From IMG/VR virus record IMGVR_UViG_3300042893_000696, positions 1-34,448 of that record: DNA of 34,448 nt, one strand, 5' to 3'. Origin of the DNA: a virus. Below the pieces are notes generated by a model, which worked only from the letters and a program-made list of their open reading frames with translations, searched no databases and was not told the DNA's origin. The position numbers and the translations under genes are program-made. Below are positions 22,920 through 29,444 of this stretch, piece after piece (the first letter of the stretch is position 1; each line of letters begins with the position of its first letter).

Positions 22920-23535
22920 CTTTATTTTCCCATATTGCGTATTGTTCGTATTTCTTAAGACTACGTGCTATTAAATTTTCATGTTTGACCGGATCAACCC
23001 ATCCATGACAAAATAATATATATCGATCCTTTGGTATCCCTGTATTAGTATGTAATGTTGTTGTGTGTCCTAACACATAGCAGTCGGTGTCCTCTGGCAT
23101 AGTTGGACGAAGTATATCGTCTTTGACTCTTACTTCTAATTCGCCAGAACGCGATCCTTGTATCACAATCCTATATCCGCAAGGTTCGAATTGTTGATTG
23201 TGTGTGTATAATTCTGGATTACGATCTGGTGATCTAAAATCAATATGCCACGTAGATTCTTTAATAACATTATGCATTTTGATAGTTACCAGTTTTGTAA
23301 ACGGAAGATACAAGTCCACATATTCTTTTAATTTTTGCTGACTATATGTTAGGTCGTTGCGCCAAGTCGCGTCTTTATAATTATGATAATCTTCATTTGA
23401 GTCACACACTGTCAACCGCTGAGCAGCGAATGCCAACGCCGATGGCGGGATAAATTCACATTTAAAATCTTGGACTATTTCTTTACAATATTCAAACTTA
23501 GGAATATCTATAGGTAGCCAGTGTAGTCTTTTCAA
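22912..23535 (-). CDS. 2-oxoglutarate/Fe(II) dioxygenase-like protein 2
   Basis: This 207-residue protein has His97-x-Asp99 (STWHIDFRSPD), distal His162 (TTLHTNTG) and Arg171 (KDRYILFCHGW), the same order as in the neighbouring oxygenase. Between them is GYRIVIQGSRSGELEV, a beta-helix strand pair. The two proteins are not close in sequence but share the catalytic layout, so they may oxidise successive positions of one substrate. Overlaps of 8 and 4 bp to its neighbours mark a single operon. Activity inferred from motifs only. Confidence 0.75.
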   Translation of the reverse strand: MKRLHWLPIDIPKFEYCKEIVQDFKCEFIPPSALAFAAQRLTVCDSNEDYHNYKDATWRNDLTYSQQKLKEYVDLYLPFTKLVTIKMHNVIKESTWHIDFRSPDRNPELYTHNQQFEPCGYRIVIQGSRSGELEVRVKDDILRPTMPEDTDCYVLGHTTTLHTNTGIPKDRYILFCHGWVDPVKHENLIARSLKKYEQYAIWENKDE

Positions 23536-24152
23536 AATTTATATCCTATTAACATGAATCGTTTATATTGATCTAAGTCTAATGTACCTGCGTATAAAAT
23601 ATCCAGCGGATACTTTGTTTTCATTTCTTCTACATTGTCGCATAAATTAGCGTGATCTTCCGCTGGCATATTTGTACTGTGTAATATAACTAACGAACCA
23701 GTTCCTATACCGTCGAACCACGTATTATTTATAATATGCTCAGAACTAGGGTTAATTATCAACTCGTAATCGTTAAGATTTATGTCATTGACATCTGCGG
23801 TAACATGTTTAAATTGTTTATTAAATCTATTTAAATGTTTAGCAAACACTGTTAATCTACCATCAGGATCTACTTCTGTTATATTGGTGAATCCTAACTT
23901 CCATAAGCAGAAAGAAGTAAATCCAAACCAGGATCCTATAACTAATACGGGTACAGTTTTGTCTAGGCAATAATTTTTTAACTCATCTAGCAACCACGTT
24001 TTCCCCTGCATTTGTTTTATTCTAAATGCGTCTCGCATTTCTGTTAACGATGTTGAAGAAAATGCGTCTGGGTTATAAAGAGAATTCATAACTTCGGGAA
24101 TATACGAAGCAACTAACGAGTAGTCTAAATCTGATCCTTTTAAATTATTCAT
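23532..24152 (-). CDS. Class I SAM-methyltransferase-like protein
   Basis: This 206-residue protein has a Rossmann core: VPVLVIGSWFGFTSFCLWKL (motif I with G-x-W-F-G instead of GxGxG), ITEVDPDG as the acidic strand-2 end, HVTADVNDIN as motif II and YELIINPSSEHI as motif III. The motif I variant is that of some peptide or small-molecule methyltransferases. It overlaps the glycosyltransferase-like gene by 8 bp. Methyl transfer fits the other tailoring genes; substrate unknown. Confidence 0.7.
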   Translation of the reverse strand: MNNLKGSDLDYSLVASYIPEVMNSLYNPDAFSSTSLTEMRDAFRIKQMQGKTWLLDELKNYCLDKTVPVLVIGSWFGFTSFCLWKLGFTNITEVDPDGRLTVFAKHLNRFNKQFKHVTADVNDINLNDYELIINPSSEHIINNTWFDGIGTGSLVILHSTNMPAEDHANLCDNVEEMKTKYPLDILYAGTLDLDQYKRFMLIGYKF

Positions 24153-24837
24153 GTTGTCTAGAATTAAAATGAGTAATTAGCCATTTATAATCATTTATTT
24201 TATACAATAAATCTAAATCGTCATTACACAAGTTTACATACTGTTCTGCATCAAGGTAACCTCTATAGCACCATATCGCATTGTTTGTGCCGTTATCTAA
24301 ATGTTGGTATGATTTCCATATGTCTAAATATTTTTCAACGTTTACTGCTAATGGACGATCTCTAAAGATCTTAGATAATAACTTAACGCAATGCCTAAAA
24401 GAAGTTTTCCAAGCATCGTATGGTATAGTGTTATATCTAGTAATTGATAAAACTTTATCCGGACTAATTTTTGCAGCAGTTGCAGCAACAGAAAAATCTC
24501 CCTGGCTCATGTCAGTATTAACAAAACAATCTTTTCGCCATAGTTTAACTCCGCCATTTTTTACACGTATATCGAGTACCGGATCCAGAGCGTAGAACCA
24601 TAATAAATCTCTCGCAGGATCTGGCTCCCAATCTAAGGTTTCAGTTAGCCAGTTATCTCCGTCAATAGTCCAGAAATGTTCAGTCGTTGATAACGCATTA
24701 CATGCCATATGTGCTTTATCAATTCCCAAGATACCATGTATTCTTTTTGCGGCTGGATGAAGTTCAAGTACACGTAACCAATTTTCTTCTTGATTGGCTT
24801 CATTAAATGTAATATGAAAAATATCAAACGTAGTCAT
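24145..24837 (-). CDS. Glycosyltransferase-like (GT-A) protein
   Basis: This 230-residue protein begins TFDIFHITFNEANQEENW and has a clear D-x-D motif at Asp59-Gly-Asp61 (FWTIDGDNWLTE), the nucleotide-sugar/metal site of GT-A glycosyltransferases. The preceding strand KRIHGILGIDKAHMACN and the later KLWRKDCF block fit that fold. It would transfer a sugar from a nucleotide donor. It lies in the same overlapping operon as the dioxygenases and methyltransferase, so glycan or glycosylated-base tailoring is one option. Confidence 0.7.
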   Translation of the reverse strand: MTTFDIFHITFNEANQEENWLRVLELHPAAKRIHGILGIDKAHMACNALSTTEHFWTIDGDNWLTETLDWEPDPARDLLWFYALDPVLDIRVKNGGVKLWRKDCFVNTDMSQGDFSVAATAAKISPDKVLSITRYNTIPYDAWKTSFRHCVKLLSKIFRDRPLAVNVEKYLDIWKSYQHLDNGTNNAIWCYRGYLDAEQYVNLCNDDLDLLYKINDYKWLITHFNSRQHE

Positions 24838-25421
24838 TCATCGTCCTTTAAGTCAGCAACCAACCAACCGATTTTAAATAAGTCATCGGTTATCTCGTCA
24901 GTAACTACACTTTCAGGAACATAGGCAGCAACTTTCTTACGAATTATTTCTTGTTCTATAGTTAGTTCTTGTCCGTCATCTTGATCATCTAGGTACCCGT
25001 CATTGCGTATACCGCTACAGTACCAATCAATATAATCACCTTCTTCTCTCATATCGGCAATTATGCCACCGGCATGTCTCCAACTACAACTCCATCGTTC
25101 GTCTTTCAAAATAGGCCACATCTCGCGTTTAGTGAATTCATTATTACACATGGCAGCATATAGATGTTGGGCATATACTTGATCTCCTCGAACTTTTTCT
25201 AACATCCATTCACAAGTTCTTAAATCGTACTCCATATTATGTTTTTGCCATGCTGGATTATCTTCCTGTTCCTCGGCTTGCTCTGTCCAGCTATTGTAAA
25301 ATTTAATCATGCTTACTACATCTGGATCTTGGAGACTTGTGCCTTTTTGTTCTATTCGAGCAATATAATTATTACGTTGAAAAGTGAATCGCTCACTGCT
25401 TTTAGATATTTTTTTTGACAT
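24834..25421 (-). CDS. Conserved T4-like phage protein of unknown function, first gene of the island operon
   Basis: This 195-residue protein has a basic N-terminus and acidic C-terminus (DDLFKIGWLVADLKDDE). The block YAQHLYAAMCNNEFTKREMW with SCSWRHAGGIIADMREEGDY is recognisable from uncharacterised proteins of marine T4-like phages (recall). The ATG at 25421 lies 6 nt downstream of a TATAAT -10 box, so the mRNA would be nearly leaderless. No in-frame ATG follows for 37 codons. It overlaps the glycosyltransferase gene by 4 bp. Function unknown. Confidence 0.75.
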   Translation of the reverse strand: MSKKISKSSERFTFQRNNYIARIEQKGTSLQDPDVVSMIKFYNSWTEQAEEQEDNPAWQKHNMEYDLRTCEWMLEKVRGDQVYAQHLYAAMCNNEFTKREMWPILKDERWSCSWRHAGGIIADMREEGDYIDWYCSGIRNDGYLDDQDDGQELTIEQEIIRKKVAAYVPESVVTDEITDDLFKIGWLVADLKDDE

Positions 25422-25426
25422 ATACT

Positions 25427-25455
25427 ATTATATAGCATACATAAATTTTAGTCAA
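25427..25455 (-). promoter_or_regulatory. Sigma70-like promoter for the minus island operon
   Basis: TTGACT (25450-25455), 17 bp, TATAAT (25427-25432). Its -35 box overlaps the U-tract of the terminator just upstream, giving back-to-back transcription units. Confidence 0.8.
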
Positions 25456-25482
25456 AAAAATAGGCACCAAAGTGCCTATTTT
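25454..25482 (-). terminator. Rho-independent terminator after the hydrolase gene
   Basis: A 10-bp stem AAATAGGCAC / GTGCCTATTT with a 4-nt loop, then seven T on the minus strand. It begins 3 bp past the stop at 25485. Confidence 0.85.
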
Positions 25483-25484
25483 AA

Positions 25485-26201
25485 TTATTGTTCTAGGAAA
25501 GATACTACTGCTCGCCTGGCTTCTGCTGAAGATACAGTTCCGTGTCCTTGTCCGTTTAATAGAACTAATTTACCATTTGTCCTGTCACCCCACTGTGAAT
25601 CGCATTGAAAGCCTCCGTTAGCAAAATACGGATCGTTACCCCAAGATATAGCTATGATTGGTGTATTAGCACTAGCCATCACACCTAAGCTACATACAAA
25701 TCCAGACACAATGACGCCTTTAAATCCCATATCGGGAGTGCGTGTCGCGGCCATAGCACCTTCGCTATGTCCCATTAAAAAAATACGTTTTTTGTCTGCC
25801 CATTTCATAGTTTGAAGTTGAGACATGGCATACGCTACTTCTGCTGGCCTAAGCCTGTTAACAGGTACTAATCTTAAATTGTTAATTCTCTCTGTGGTAG
25901 AGCAGTTAACAACTCGATTAGGTATTGCGAAAGAATCAGGTAACACTACAATATATCCATTATCTTTCAGCAAACGAGCCCACTGTGTTTCCTCTTGTGT
26001 AATGCCTGTACACCCGTGCATCAAGACAACAACAGGCAGTGGACTGGTTACTTCCACAGTACTAATTTGTTTGGTAAAGAAATTTCCAGGAACATGTACT
26101 TCGGCCTTTTCCCAGGATTTACTAATGTCGTAGGCTTCTAACGGCAATGCGTTAACAGAACTAGCTAATAAGAATAACAATGTAGCAATAATTTTAGACA
26201 T
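25485..26201 (-). CDS. Secreted alpha/beta hydrolase (dienelactone-hydrolase-like)
   Basis: From ATG 26201 this is a 238-residue protein with the signal peptide MSKIIATLLFLLASSVNA. The hydrolase core has LPVVVLMHGCTG (oxyanion strand), the nucleophile elbow GHSEGA, Asp in ISWGNDPYF and His in GQGHGTV: a complete Ser-Asp-His triad. Several Cys may form disulfides in the periplasm. The upstream ATG at 26252 adds a basic stretch and ruins the signal peptide. It overlaps the kinase-like gene by 8 bp. Substrate unknown; it may act on envelope or extracellular polymers. Confidence 0.85.
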   Translation of the reverse strand: MSKIIATLLFLLASSVNALPLEAYDISKSWEKAEVHVPGNFFTKQISTVEVTSPLPVVVLMHGCTGITQEETQWARLLKDNGYIVVLPDSFAIPNRVVNCSTTERINNLRLVPVNRLRPAEVAYAMSQLQTMKWADKKRIFLMGHSEGAMAATRTPDMGFKGVIVSGFVCSLGVMASANTPIIAISWGNDPYFANGGFQCDSQWGDRTNGKLVLLNGQGHGTVSSAEARRAVVSFLEQ

Positions 26202-26655
26202 ACCAAATTTCCTTAAATCCTTCTTCTTCTGTTGGATCTTCCCAGCTAGCAATCATGCTGGCAATAACATGATCCGGAATCTCTTTGCCAGGGCGGCCCA
26301 TCAATCGTCGCATTAGTTCCGTATGCTCAGGTGTCTTAAACACCACGGCAATATGCTCATAGTCTGTTAACATGTTAAACTTGCGAGCACGACTTTTAAC
26401 GGTAGTGCTTGTTTGATCCCAAATGATGTCGCGATTCATTTCACGAGCCACAACAACTTCTTTTGCCATAAGGTCTACGGCAGTGGGCATAAAGTCTACA
26501 AACACTTCACTGTAGGTGCGTCCTACTTCCTTTGCGTAGATTTCAACCCATTTGTCTGTACTAATATGGGCACAGGTTAACGCCCAGTCTTGTTCAGCTA
26601 CCCAGGTAGATTTTCCGCTACCTGGGACTCCAATTAGTTGATAACACTTTGGCAT
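26194..26655 (-). CDS. P-loop kinase, polynucleotide-5'-kinase-like
   Basis: This 153-residue protein has the Walker A motif GVPGSGKS (9-16), matching T4 polynucleotide kinase (GCPGSGKSTWA), then a HISTDKW acidic strand. The Walker B-like IIWDQTSTTVKSRARKF resembles the PNK VIISDTN block, and LMRRLMGRPGKEIPDHVI resembles the lid region. It corresponds to the kinase domain alone, without a phosphatase domain. The next gene upstream encodes a metallophosphoesterase. A role in 5'-end phosphorylation of RNA or DNA is likely; nucleotide kinase is the alternative. Confidence 0.75.
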   Translation of the reverse strand: MPKCYQLIGVPGSGKSTWVAEQDWALTCAHISTDKWVEIYAKEVGRTYSEVFVDFMPTAVDLMAKEVVVAREMNRDIIWDQTSTTVKSRARKFNMLTDYEHIAVVFKTPEHTELMRRLMGRPGKEIPDHVIASMIASWEDPTEEEGFKEIWYV

Positions 26656-26663
26656 AATACTCC

Positions 26664-27266
26664 TTACATTGTTGGGCCGTTGCCGTTTTTAAAACCTACA
26701 CTGCCACCTTCGGCTTCGATACGAGCAATAACATCTTCGAACAAGATAGGTTCAAAGTCAGTTTGCTCCACGCAAACACAATGATAACGAACATCGTTCT
26801 CATCGCTGTATAAAACTTCGCCAGTTCTAGCATCAACACCGCGAGCCTTCTTCACACGGTTGGCGTGAGTGTGTCCGTGAATGTTAACTCCAAAACGACC
26901 CATGCTATCACTATGTAACGGGATATGGCTCAAGATCATTCCGTTCATAACATGATATGCTCGTAATTCACGGAAGTAAGTCCTATACTCGTCATCACGG
27001 AAGATGTCGTGGTTACCGCGGATTAAGACCTTGTCACCGTTTAAGCGACCTAATGTCTTTAATGCCTTACGGTTAATGACCGCATCACCTAAGTGATAAA
27101 CTTTATCAGTTGGCTTAACTTTGGCGTTCCATTTAGCAACCATGGCTTCGTCCATTTCCTCTGGACTGTCCCATGGCCTTAACTTGGTAACACCGTCGTT
27201 ACGTGTGAAGCGACATACACCCATGTGACCAAAGTGTGTGTCGCTTACTAAAAATACACTAGGCAT
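26664..27266 (-). CDS. Metallophosphoesterase, 200 aa
   Basis: This has the five metal motifs: D-x-H in VSDTHFGH, GD in YHLGDAVIN, GNHD in LIRGNHDIF, a His in ILSHIPLH, and GHTH in NIHGHTHAN. The length and SDTHFGH opening match the small phage/bacterial phosphoesterase family. It is 8 bp from the PNK-like kinase, an arrangement reminiscent of the kinase-phosphatase halves of bacterial Pnkp. RBS GGAGGGCAA precedes ATG 27266. End-healing of RNA is a reasonable but unproven role. Confidence 0.9.
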   Translation of the reverse strand: MPSVFLVSDTHFGHMGVCRFTRNDGVTKLRPWDSPEEMDEAMVAKWNAKVKPTDKVYHLGDAVINRKALKTLGRLNGDKVLIRGNHDIFRDDEYRTYFRELRAYHVMNGMILSHIPLHSDSMGRFGVNIHGHTHANRVKKARGVDARTGEVLYSDENDVRYHCVCVEQTDFEPILFEDVIARIEAEGGSVGFKNGNGPTM

Positions 27267-27281
27267 ATTGCCCTCCTTTCT

Positions 27282-27452
27282 TTAATAAATTTCTTTTACA
27301 ATTTTAAATTCTGTTCCTGGATACTTTGCTTTGAATTCGTCAGTTTTAACATAGTCGTTAAACTCTTTTGCGTTAAAAAACACTCGATGAAAAACTGATT
27401 TGTGATCCAGAGTAGTTACTGTGAGGTAAACTGATTTTGCTTTGCCAGCCAT
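27282..27452 (-). CDS. Small unknown protein, 56 aa
   Basis: The frame from ATG 27452 reads MAGKAKSVYLTVTTLDHKSV, then a helical FNAKEFNDYVKTDEFKAKYP and a final strand EFKIVKEIY. AAAGGACAC lies upstream. Basic beta-alpha-beta layout, no Cys. It fills the gap between the metallophosphoesterase and the third zincin, at 15 and 12 bp, so it is in the same operon. Function unknown. Confidence 0.7.
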   Translation of the reverse strand: MAGKAKSVYLTVTTLDHKSVFHRVFFNAKEFNDYVKTDEFKAKYPGTEFKIVKEIY

Positions 27453-27464
27453 TAAAGTGTCCTT

Positions 27465-27866
27465 TTATTCAATTGCTTTTCTAAAAACTATCTCTTGTCG
27501 GGCAAAAGCATCTTGTTCCCAAGGCTGATCCAGATATTTTGTTCGTTTAGTGTAGCGTTTGCCGCACCAATAATTTACACCATTCTTTACTTTAAGAATG
27601 CCTTTGGCAAATTGGCGTACATGGACCATCTCGTGTGCCAGCGTAACTCCGATAGACTTGATAGACATAGTGGGTTTAATAACTATTACATAGCTATCCA
27701 AAATGTCCACAGGAACAGTATAACCCATTCCTTCACAATCTTGTTCTAATCGAATAACCAGCGACTTCCTAGTGTTGGTTAAGCCCAATTGCTCAACTAT
27801 CGAAGGAAGAATAGCTTCGATAAACTTTTTCTTCGTTCGACTACGTGCTTCTACAAGATAATCCAT
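27465..27866 (-). CDS. Zincin-like metalloprotease-fold protein, short form (HEMVH)
   Basis: This 133-residue protein has HEMVH at 78-82 (TLAHEMVHVRQFAKG) and a likely third ligand in QPWEQDAFARQ (114-124). The HVRQ after the motif matches the 10753-11484 protein (HEIIHVRQ). GVNYWCGKRYTKRTKY sits between the motifs, as in SprT-like domains. RBS AAGGAG before ATG 27866, with its own TTGACT-17-TATAAT promoter. It is the smallest of the three zincins here. Protease activity is inferred. Confidence 0.82.
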   Translation of the reverse strand: MDYLVEARSRTKKKFIEAILPSIVEQLGLTNTRKSLVIRLEQDCEGMGYTVPVDILDSYVIVIKPTMSIKSIGVTLAHEMVHVRQFAKGILKVKNGVNYWCGKRYTKRTKYLDQPWEQDAFARQEIVFRKAIE

Positions 27867-27891
27867 GCTCGCTCCTTGTTAGTGTAAATGT

Positions 27892-27920
27892 ATTATAACA
27901 CAGAACTCGCGGTCAGTCAA
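27892..27920 (-). promoter_or_regulatory. Sigma70-like promoter with extended -10 (TGTTATAAT)
   Basis: TTGACT (27915-27920), 17 bp, TATAAT (27892-27897) on the minus strand. It overlaps the last codons of the phosphatase gene and drives the zincin to hydrolase operon. Confidence 0.82.
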
Positions 27921-28380
27921 CCGATCTAAAAGTTCTCCAGTCGTCTAAATTAGGCTTTTCGTCCGAATCGTATGTCCAGCCGAGGGCTTTCATCATACGA
28001 TGCTTGACCAAAAGATTTGGACTACGGAATCGACCCGTATCTTCAAAACCCAACATGACTCCAAGCTCACAAACCGCACCCGATCTGCAAACGCCGGCGT
28101 AGCAATGAACTACAACGTTCATACGGTTAGCCAAAGCGTGTTGTAGCAGTCGAACAAGTTCAGCGGCCTGCTCATGACTACACCGCATGGCTTCGTCTAA
28201 TGCAAAGTCCTTTTCTTCTATGTCTAAAAATTCAAAGTTATGTTGTTCTTTGAACTTGTGTGCGGGTACGGGGCGCCAGCTGGCTGGATCAACAATGCTG
28301 ATCAGCATACTGTTCTCTCCGGCTTCGTGATGGAACCTTGTGGGTATATCAGCAGCCGCTACGTTTTCAATCCATGGCAT
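27913..28380 (-). CDS. Dual-specificity / tyrosine phosphatase-like protein
   Basis: This 155-residue protein has the CX5R signature in VVVHCYAGVCRSGAV, with nucleophile Cys93 and Arg99, and preceding strand MNVV. The N-terminal WIENVAAADIP and an acidic stretch near residues 52-63 (DIEEKDFALDE) could supply the general-acid Asp. Family members hydrolyse phosphoTyr/Ser, polyphosphate or RNA 5'-triphosphates (the RNA triphosphatase branch), so an RNA role is possible beside the kinase and phosphoesterase. RBS AGGAGG just before 28380. Confidence 0.85.
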   Translation of the reverse strand: MPWIENVAAADIPTRFHHEAGENSMLISIVDPASWRPVPAHKFKEQHNFEFLDIEEKDFALDEAMRCSHEQAAELVRLLQHALANRMNVVVHCYAGVCRSGAVCELGVMLGFEDTGRFRSPNLLVKHRMMKALGWTYDSDEKPNLDDWRTFRSVD

Positions 28381-28389
28381 ATATGCCTC

Positions 28390-28596
28390 CTAAGTTTCTA
28401 TGTCGATGTGTCGACCTTTGTCTAAATCTAGACGAAGATTCCTTGCCACTCGTTCTGCTATTATTTGATCAAGTCTGCGCTGTTCAATCTGCTTGCTGTA
28501 ATCTTGTTCTCGTTGTTTTTCCAATCGAGACTGATCCAGACGATACTGTTCTTGATTATATTTTATAACACTTTGTTCTGCTCTTGATATTTCCAT
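28390..28596 (-). CDS. Small charged coiled-coil protein, 68 aa
   Basis: A 68-residue, very Gln/Arg/Glu-rich protein (QEQYRLDQSRLEKQREQDYS) predicted to be one long helix by its heptad-like pattern. It starts where the upstream gene stops (28596) and lies 9 bp before the phosphatase gene. No recognised family. It is likely a structural or adaptor protein, or an inhibitor; there is no direct evidence for any of these. Confidence 0.6.
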   Translation of the reverse strand: MEISRAEQSVIKYNQEQYRLDQSRLEKQREQDYSKQIEQRRLDQIIAERVARNLRLDLDKGRHIDIET

Positions 28597-28823
28597 TACA
28601 CTCGTTCCTTTTTAACACGGCCGATGCGACTCGCCTTGTTCCAATCATAAACAACACCATCTGGGCATAGTCCGTTTTTAACGCTGTCAACACCAAACAT
28701 GCCCACAATTTCAAAATCTGGACCTGTGATAGAGACAAACTCATTCATTGCCTTGGCAGTGCTCATTGCTTCATCCAATGTTGTTACATCGAATGTTACT
28801 ACCGATCCTTTTACCTTATACAT
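28596..28823 (-). CDS. Small unknown protein, 75 aa
   Basis: Using ATG 28823 (MYKVKGSVVTFDVTTLDEAM) the protein has 75 residues and overlaps the GIY-YIG gene by 8 bp. The upstream in-frame ATG at 28868 would lie deep inside that gene. The fold looks like a small alpha/beta domain (VVTFDVTTLDEAMSTAKAMN) ending in a basic tail RIGRVKKERV. No motif. Likely co-expressed with the GIY-YIG protein. Confidence 0.65.
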   Translation of the reverse strand: MYKVKGSVVTFDVTTLDEAMSTAKAMNEFVSITGPDFEIVGMFGVDSVKNGLCPDGVVYDWNKASRIGRVKKERV

Positions 28824-29226
28824 TTTTTGTTCTATCTTCAAAATTTTCATCATTACATAACGGATCAAATATCAACATCATTGCGCCTTCCAAATATGTG
28901 CGATCAACTGCTTTTGAGCATTCAAAATATTCGATAGTCCATGATACAGGATCCCACCATTGTTCTTCTCGGGTCGCTTTCCAACCCTTACCGTGGCTAG
29001 TGCCTTCTTTCAGAATGGCATACGCCTTATTGTGGTGATGTTCAAAACGAGCACGGATGCCTGAACCACCACCGCCTTGTCCTACATAAATGCAAGTATC
29101 ACCTTGCCAAATGCTGTACAGTCCATTACTTTTTGGTAACGATTTAAACTCGTTAAAAGAATGGGTTTGGATAGCTGGGCTAATGCCGCAACGCTGAAAG
29201 TCGGGTTGTAGTTTTGCTAATTTCAT
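28816..29226 (-). CDS. GIY-YIG nuclease-domain protein
   Basis: Starting at ATG 29226 this is a 136-residue protein with the GIY-YIG elements: GLYSIW (about 35-40), CIYVGQG (45-51), Arg in GIRARFEHHH, and Glu in YLEGAMMLIFDPLCND. Such proteins are homing or repair nucleases. The perfect TTGACA-17-TATAAT promoter ends 6 bp before this ATG, so the longer frame from 29301 would be upstream of transcription and the mRNA would be leaderless. It may be a free-standing homing endonuclease or a phage recombination nuclease. Confidence 0.78.
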   Translation of the reverse strand: MKLAKLQPDFQRCGISPAIQTHSFNEFKSLPKSNGLYSIWQGDTCIYVGQGGGGSGIRARFEHHHNKAYAILKEGTSHGKGWKATREEQWWDPVSWTIEYFECSKAVDRTYLEGAMMLIFDPLCNDENFEDRTKNV

Positions 29227-29232
29227 ATCATT

Positions 29233-29261
29233 ATTATAACAGCATCTGACTATCTTGTCAA
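29233..29261 (-). promoter_or_regulatory. Perfect consensus sigma70 promoter
   Basis: TTGACA (29256-29261), 17 bp, extended -10 TGT-TATAAT (29233-29238) on the minus strand. The first transcribed base would fall on or within 1-2 nt of the ATG at 29226. Confidence 0.88.
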
Positions 29262-29400
29262 TAGCCAAATGTGTTGTATATTTACAACATTTATGACCCA
29301 TTTAAATGCCCTACAAGCGTCGATAACGGTTCTAAGCAGGTCAACATTGCCCTAGCTGTTTTAAACTCAGTGTAGGGCTGTATTTTGGGTAACAACAGCC

Positions 29401-29427
29401 AAAAAAATAGCACCCGAAGGTGCTATT
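29401..29427 (-). terminator. Rho-independent terminator after the AAA+ gene
   Basis: Stem AATAGCACC / GGTGCTATT with loop CGAA (TTCG on the minus strand) and seven T. The stem-loop is the same sequence as the terminator after the Ro-like gene. The 29262-29400 stretch holds no gene I can support. Confidence 0.88.
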
Positions 29428-29444
29428 CAAAACTAAGTTTTTGC

